Shown here: one piece after another, positions 54,401-63,400 of the stretch | How the letters are laid out: each line of letters opens with the position of its first letter | Position numbering within the stretch: the first letter of the stretch is position 1 | NCBI GenBank assembly: GCA_029582155.1 | Contig: CM055908.1 | Location: 19,445,406 to 19,509,405 of the forward strand | Reading direction: 5' to 3' | Source: Panopea generosa | Taxonomy: Eukaryota > Mollusca > Bivalvia > Adapedonta > Hiatellidae | DNA: 64,000 bases | Notes under the pieces: model-generated | Told to the model about the DNA's origin: nothing | What the model saw: only the letters and a program-made list of their open reading frames with translations | The model's database searches: none | Made by a program: the position numbers and the translations under genes

Positions 54401-57400
54401 TGTGAAATGATGGGTCAGAATAGTTTTGATGTAATATAATAGCCTGGCTGTTGTAGTAATAAGGGATATTGTACAATTATATTGTTATACACAATTAAAT
54501 TGTTATATATGCGTTGAAGTAGTGTAGTGAGTAGAAATTTGACTGATCATGCCAGAGGTTGCAGGTTTGATCCCCAGCTCGACCTAATGCCTCTCAAAAT
54601 ACAACACTCAATACTGGTTCTACCTGGGAAGCAGACTCAGGAGCGGTTCATATAATCTCACCTTGCTTTACAATCAAGTTAAAACAAATAAATTAGTATA
54701 AACTAAAAACAGCTACCATGGTAAAATTTGTATAATAACGAGAGTTGTCAGAAGACAACAAAGCTCGCCCCTGGGTGTCTAAGTCCAAAAAGGGCCATAA
54801 GTGTGCCAAAATGCAATCCAGAGTTATGGTTCTTGTCTGTGTTTGTTCCATTGATGATGGTGAACACACATGCGAAGTTTCATTCACATCCAATGAGTGG
54901 TTGCATAGATATCTTAAACTTTAACGCAAACATTTAACCTGGGTGTACAGACAACGACAATGCCGATGCCAGGGTCATGGCAATAGCTCTCCTTGGACTT
55001 TGTTCCCGAGAGCTAAAAACAGAGACACTAAAACTAATTTAATTACTGAAACTTACTGTGGTGTTTTTGATGTCAGCTGTAATGGTCTAGCTACAGTCAA
55101 GTTTGGTGTGGCCGGTTTGTCACCCATAACTGCTGGTAGTGGTTTCAAATTGAATGCCTCGTCAATCATCTCAACGTGCCGCAATTGTCCACCATCTCCA
55201 CGTTCCGCAATAAATCTGAATAAAAATATATAATATAGATACAGATGTATCTATATGCATCTTTAATACACCTGTCTAATATATAGGGTCCTCTGTGGCC
55301 AAGTGGTCTAAGGTGCGGTCTCAAAAATACTTACCTCTCACCGCAGAGGTCAAAGGTTCGAGTCCTGCTCACTCCAAAAAAAAACTTTATGTGAGAAAGT
55401 TTGCCAGTTACTTGTGGAAGCACAGTGGTTCGTCTCAGTCTGACTCAATCTTCCTACACCAGTAAAACTGGATATGCCATATATAACCTGAATTGTGTTA
55501 AAAATGGTGTTAGCCCCCCCCCCCCCCCCCCCAAAAAAAAATACATATATCTAATACAAAAAAAAATATATAATAAACTTTTGCTGACTGATCTACCATA
55601 CACCAAGCTCAGGAAATAAATACCTCAAAAGGTTTAAAAATTATTTTGAAATGGAAAATTATTTTTTTCGATCAATCAAGTAGACAAATAATTCCAAGAT
55701 TAATGCGTTTGTTTAAATATTTAGCATCAATAACTGTTAAGAAAACCACTTTTTTTTCTGGGATCCTGAAAGGTTAACCAGTACTCAAACACAACTTTCT
55801 CCTCAAATAACTTTCCCACTGTAATCAAACAGAAGGCGGTGAAAATTCATAAAAATGTTTGTCATTCATAAATAAGTTGTTTATTTCTTTATAAATTCAA
55901 CATTTGTAGTTATTGGCTATGCTATGTTAAATAACTGAAATACATGTACTGTTGAAAAAAAATCCATAACATATATACACAATAAATAAATAAAAAATCT
56001 TACCTCAAAATCTGGTCACTGAATCCAGATATATAGATGTTGTTTTCGTGCTCAGGTTTTATGTCCGTTGCAAACCTGGATATAAGTACAAACTATTGAT
56101 ACTAATTTATCATTCGGCACATCACATAAATTGTATCTAACCTCTTAACCTTTTACTTCATATAGATGCCTTTGGACACTTCTAATAAAGACCCCTTTGT
56201 GAACCTCTAATATAGAAGGTTTTGAACACCTCTATTATATACGTCTTTGGACATCTCTAATAAAGAAGGCTTTTGAATTATTGGGTGAATTATGTTTATA
56301 TTAACTGACAAAGTGGAAAACAGTGCAGGAAGTGTTCAGATTGCTCGTTACGAGCAATCTAAACTCTTCCTGCACTGTTTTCAAAGACCTTCTGTGATTG
56401 GTGCAGGGAAACGCGTATCTATGGTGTAAAGGGTTAAAATAACAAAAGTATTTTGTTCAATTATCAGAACTCCCAGCTCACTTTCATTCTCCCTATACAT
56501 TTTTTATAACAAACAGTAAAACCTGTGTAAGCAGTCACCTCTATTAAGCAACCACATGTCTTAAGCAGCCACATTTGCTATGTGCCATTTCTATGCTTTC
56601 AGAGGAAAATAACCTGTATTAAGCAACAACCTGTCTTTAAAGGCCACTTTTACTCCTTCCTTTGAATGATTGCTAAAGACAGGTTTGACTTTATTTTTAA
56701 ATAAGTATCTTTATGGGTTTGAAGTTTGGATAGAAAGTTCCATCCTGATGGATAACAGTTTTGGGAATAAGGCTCTGCCAAACAGTTATCTCAAGGGACA
56801 GAATTTTCTGTCTGAACCAAAATGCAATGTAAGATTATTTTTCTTGCATATCAAACACACTGAATAATGATTTTAATTTAAATTATTATTATATTTTTAC
56901 CACAATGACTTTTAAGACATCAATTAAGTTACATTACCTCACATGCTTAAATACACAATGTCATAAATTGTTCCAATGTCAAAGCAGGGTAGGATAAGCG
57001 TGTGAAGGGGTGTTGGATGAATAATCCATATCCTGTAAAAATATGCGGAAATCTGTATGCAAGAATTTATTTTCCCTTCTCATGATGACATAACATACCA
57101 TTTGTAACTTTTCCTAATACATATATTGATAAGTGAAACATTTCCTACAACATAAAGAACAAGAGACACATTTACACCTTTAATTGGTCTACTTGTCATA
57201 TAAGATAAAACAAATTCTTTTGGACAGCTACACGAAATAGGATAGGAAACTACAGAATAGAATATACATTGAAGTCAGCTCCCATCTCCCCATCCGTTTT
57301 CCACAGATTACATGATGATACTCCTACTCCATCATACCTTATGTAATAAAATACCAAAGAAACTTGATTCAATTCATCAAACAGAAAAAAAAGTGCAAAG

Positions 57401-60400
57401 ATTTTATTTCTATTAAAAAAAAAAACAATGTCACAAAATGCAGATCACTCACCCACAAGCGTTTCCAGCAAACGATACATTGACATAGAGTAGATCTGGG
57501 TTAACTAGAAGCCTGTAATTATCAAGTATTGCAGCAACCAATCGCCGTTGTGCACTCATTTCACCTCCTCCTGTTAACAGCAACAAATTGTCAATCTGAA
57601 AAACAATACAATTCAAATACAATCTGACATCAGTCATAAATATACAACCACAAGTAACAAGAGTTGTCAGAAGACAACAAAGCTTGCCTCTGGGTGTCTT
57701 AGTCCAAAAAGGGCCATAACTGTGCCAAAATGCAATCCAGAGTTATGTTTTTTGTCTCTGTGTGTTCCATTGATGATGGTGAACACACATCTGAAGTTTC
57801 GTTCACATCCAATGAGTGGTTGCATAGATATCTTAAACTTAAACGCAAAAGTTTAACCTGGGTGTCTACAGAAGACAACACCGACGCTGACGTCATGGCA
57901 ATAGCTCTCCTTGGACTTCATCCTGGCGAGCTAAAAATACAATCATTTCTCCACAAGCTTTCAACTGTAACTGTCATATCAATATAACTTTTAATGAGTA
58001 GTCTTAATCAATGCATCAGTAAGGTATATATATATATATATTTATTTTTACTAGTATTTAACTTGCCATGTCCTAATTATCCATTATTAACATGATTCAA
58101 AATTCTTTATTCAGTAATTTAAACAGATAATGTTTCTTACTACACAGAAATCTAGATAATAAATGTAACACATGACATGTAGATAATAGATCAATCAAAT
58201 ATTAGATTCTATTACATTAATATTACATTATTTAAATACATACTTCTTTTACTAGTTTCTGAGGTTGGACAAATATAAATTAAATATTTAAACACTTTGT
58301 CAAATATATACTGTAGTAGATCAACACAAAAAAGATTTATGTATATTATTATGTACATGTATTTTGATCATACAAGAATTGCAAACACTAAAAGCCTAAT
58401 GAATAAATTTACACAAATTTAACAAAACTGAATATTTCTTACTTTGCATTAACTCAATGAATTTTAACATACTTGGCCATTTAAAATAATATGAATTAAT
58501 AAAGCTTTTATGGATATTTTGATAACAAGACATATTAACACAAAATAGTAGAAAGGTTGCAGTGAAGCACCAATCAGCTGTTCCTATGCAGGTTAGTTGA
58601 GTGTGGTTCAGTGAGAGAGCAAACTACCAAGGATCTGGTCACAGGTTTGATCCTAACACTAAGACAATGTGTGATGCTAATGAGCAGGCAACACTTTATC
58701 TTCATATTCTTAGTATTAGTTCTACCCAGGAACGCTTCATGAGTGATATCTCTATTGAAGTTGCAAAAACTTGTTTCTCAATCAACGTAAAATAATTAAG
58801 TTCATGGATTTGATCCCCCACTACAACCATACATGGTGTCCTTCAGCAAGGTTATACATGCACATGCTTCACAGTACTGCTTCTTTCTTATAATAATAAT
58901 ATAATAATATAATTATACTTCATTTAATGAGGGTAACAAAGTTAGTTACACTGATCATCCCTGTGGCCTTCAACAATCATACAATGAACATGAAATTCAA
59001 CAATGTAATTAAACATTAAAATATAAAACAATCATTCGCATAATGTTTACCAATGCAATGACAAAAACATTCCTACTGAATACTTACAATTATTCGTCAA
59101 TCAAACCGTTTATTTCCAACTAACAATTAAGTTTCTGAAGATAATTTTTTAGATTATTTTTGAAGCTGTATTAACTCAAATTTCGGTAGGCAGATTGTTC
59201 CATAAAAGTGACCCAGAATAATGAAATGAACGTTTGTAAAGCTCTGTCTTTGATTTTTTAACACATAAATTACCATTTACAACATTCCTTATACTGTATG
59301 GGTTATTATCTCTCACATATACAAATCTATTTGACAAATATTCAGGTGCCTGGGAATTTAAGCATTTATAGACAAGTAATAGTTTATGATATTGAATCCT
59401 TATATTTACTGGCATCCAGTTAAGTTCTTTAAATAAAGGCTCTGAGGCTGAAAGATGATCTGCATTAAGGATAATTCCTGCTGCTCTTTTCTGTAATTTT
59501 AGTATTCGATCAAGCCCATCTTTAGTGCAGTTACCCCAAACAGTGCAACAGTAATCAATTAATGGTAGTATATATCCGCTGTAAAATAATTTTTTTGCTT
59601 TAAGATGTAGATAGTTTCTTATTTTTGACAAAAGGTATATGCGTGATGAGATGACAGTGCTTATATGGTTTATTTGACTTGACCAATTTAACTGAGGTTC
59701 AACTTTTATACCTAAAAATTTCTCACATTGAGAATTTTGCAAAATCCCTGCATTTATGGTAATAGTAAGGCAGTCCTTTTGAACTGATAGTTTTTGTCAT
59801 GTTCCTATTGTCATACATACAGATTTTTCTGTATTAATATAAATCATATTTCTTGAACACCATTTATTTATAGAAGTTAAGTAGGCATGTAATCTCTGCT
59901 GAATTTCTCTAACAGTTTTTCCTGAAGTGTGAAATGTGGAGTCATTTGCATACATATCAGTTTCACTGATTTTTACATGTAATGGGAGATCATTAATATA
60001 TAAAATGAAAAGTAATGGACCCAGTATGGAACCTTGGGGAACTCAAAACTTTCCACTATCTATGACTCTATTGAATATATAAGTTAATGACGAAACTATT
60101 GCAGGTGCACTTATTCGCAATATTCTAAGGCCTATGTTATCTAGTCCAGAAGATTTGTTTAAATCAAGATTCATTAGTTCCTTTAAAAGGGTGTTCATAT
60201 TGACTGGTTTTATCTTAAAATATTGATCGTGTGGACACTTGCTTTGAAAATATGTCTTTAATTCTTGAAAACTTTGAGATTGTTCACTGGACTGACTTCT
60301 AAGATTTTTTACACAATAAGTGAAGAAATAATTAAATTCATTTGCAACATCATAAGGATTTGTGATTTTTATACCATCATTAGAATTTAGCACTGTTGAA

Positions 60401-63400
60401 CTGAATGTTGTGGTTTAAGGACTTAAGGAATGAATACATTTCCATAATGACTTTGGGTTTTTAGAGTCTTTTATTGCCTCAGAATATAACTCACACTTTG
60501 CATTTTCAGTTAATACTTTTGTTTTATTTCTCCACAATTTATAGTCTTCCAATACCTAGGAATACATCAAGCTTCATTTGTAGAATTTGTAAGAAATTGT
60601 TCCAAAATCAATGTAAAAAATGCCACAGCCCTTAAAATTGAACTTAGCATGTGTTTTATCATTTTTAAAATTGTATTAAAATTTCAAAAGATTTGATTAT
60701 GGCATTCTTAAGTTATTGCACAAAAACCAAAGTGTTACGATTTTTCACAAATTAAAGGGGCATAACTCTACAGCGCCTAAAGTCACAACCCTGAAAATCG
60801 AATTTAGCCTGTGTGTTGTGATTATAAACATTGTATTAAAATTTAAAAATATTTGTATTCAGGAATTCTAAAGTCATTGCACTGAAACCAAAAGTATTAT
60901 GGACAGAAAGACCCAAATTAGTGAAATAAATAAATAATAAATATAGTTTAAAAATAGTATATCACAACCAGTTTTCATCTTGCCTTTACAGACATAAATG
61001 TACAAACTGAAAATAAAACAAACCTGGATCCTGTCTCTCAGATGTTCCAACAGAACAGGTACAGGCAGTCCAGCTTCAAACTTGAACAAACCAGGAACCT
61101 GTATGGAATGGAGATGATAAAATAGAGAAGCTGTCATAAACCCTGTGATTTATCCTAACTAGATTATAATTTTTTGCTGATCAATTCATGAGCACTATTA
61201 TTAATTTTTTCTTATTGATGAAAAATATTTCTATGGTTCTTTTCAACTGCTGGAACACATATAGACATTTCTTCAGTGGCAATAATTCATAATGAAATTG
61301 GTAAAGTACAGTATGACACATGAGTTATATTATAAATCTGTATTGTACGTAGTTAGTTCAAACTAATTTATTTTAGCTCAATAGCGATGAAAGCTCTGAT
61401 CTTATATGAACTGTTCACGAGGCCATTTCCTTGTTAGAACCCATATTGAGTGTTGTTTTTTGAGAGACATCAAATTGAGCTGGGGACCGAACCCGCAACC
61501 TTTGGTGTGAGCAGACAACACTCCATCCATTACACTACCACCCCACTTTTATTGTATTGTAGTTTAAAAGCTATTCTTATGAATTAGAGGAGAATTGTTT
61601 GTACATGTAACAGTCTAAATGACTTTAATCTATCTAAGATAGCAATGGTTCATATTAAAGCTAACAAAATCTTGGCAGTAGTGAAGTGAATAGAGAGTTG
61701 GCTACTCACGCCAGAGGCTGTGGATTGATCTCCAGCTCAACCTGATGCCTTTCAAAAAACAACTCAGTACTGGTGCTACCCAGGAAGCAGATTTGAAAGT
61801 GGTTCATATGAGCATCAAGCTTTCTTCACCATCGAGTATAAACTAAACTAACAAAGGTTGAATGACAGTTTTTACAACTATACAAATAAATATAAACTAA
61901 ACTAACAAAGGCTGAATGACAGTTTTTACAACTATACAAATAAACATAAACTAAACTAACAAAGGTTGAATGACAGTTTTTAAGTACTTACACAATGGAA
62001 TCTAAACTAAACTTACAAAGGCTGAATGACAGTTTTTAAGTACTTACACAATGGAGTATAAACTAAACTAACAAAGTTTGAATGACAGTTTTTAAGTACT
62101 TACACAATGGAGTCTAAACTAAACTAACAAAGGTTGAATGACAGTTTTTTTAGTATGTACACAATGGAGTATAAACTAAACGAACAAAGGCTGAATGACA
62201 GTTTTTTAGTACGTACATCTATCAGCTCTTTGCTGAGCACAGTGGACATGTTCTCCAAGATGGTCCCCTTGTCCAGCTCTACTGTGCAATACTTCTCAAC
62301 AGAGCTGTCAAATATTACGAGTACACACTCCTCACATGAGTACTTACACATCAATCCCAGCAACACACTCACTTCCTGCATCTATAAATAGAATTTGTGG
62401 AGATCTGTGTATATTGTATTGTCTAAGCTAGATTGGAACAGTTTTGTTAAGAATGTTGATGAAAACTGAACGAAACAAATATTAGGTTCATTTGATTACT
62501 GGTGAATTTCATATCAGATTATAAATTAAATAGCCATAGATATCAGTTGAATTATAAGATAGCAGATAAATCAGATATCAGTTGAATAATTAGATCACTG
62601 GTGAATCAGATATTAGTTGAATAATTAGATTGATGGTGAATCAGATATCAGTTGAATAATTAGATTGCTGGTGAATCATATATCAGTTGACTAATTAGAT
62701 CACTGGTGAATCAGATATCAGTTGATTAATTAGATTGCTGGTGAATCATATATCAGCTGAATAATTAGATTACTGGTGAATCAGATATCAGTTGAATAAT
62801 TAGATCACCGGTGAAAAAGATATTAGTTGAATAATTAGATCGCAGTTGAATCATATTTCAGTTGTTAATTAGATCACTGGTGAATCAGATATCAGTTGAA
62901 TAATTAGATAGCTGGTGAATATTATATCAGTTGATTAATTAGATAGCTGGTGAATCAGATATCGGACGATAAATTAGATCGCTGGTGAATCAGATATCAG
63001 TTGAATAATTAGATAATGTAACTGGTGAATCAGATATCAGATGATAAATTAGATACATGTAGCAAGTGTAAATTGTATTTCAGATAATATATACATGTAC
63101 ATTAATTAGACAGCTAATAAATAACTGTAATATCAGATGATGAATTAGATTACTTGAAAATTCAAGTGTTACATGTAATAAGAAAATTGGAAGCAAAATA
63201 AATGGAATGGCTTGTCAAGCTGATACCAAGCTTACAATGAAAGCTGGTAAAAACCAGTTATCTCATATGAACGTGTATAATTGGCCAAGTTTGTAGCAAG
63301 ATAAGAGAAAAGAGGGAAGCTACATTTAGTTATTCAGTGGTTCCATAACTGGCACAGTGATAAACTGGTTAGCACTTGTTTGAAACTTTATGGATAATAC

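Noticed and set aside
55288..55376. Possible tRNA-Ser/Leu gene
   Set aside because: A and B boxes are present, but the anticodon arm is not convincing and a SINE body follows; many related copies are scattered through the introns.
59176..59742. Functional reverse transcriptase gene
   Set aside because: Stops in frame, missing catalytic region and altered YADD-type box show it is a dead fragment.
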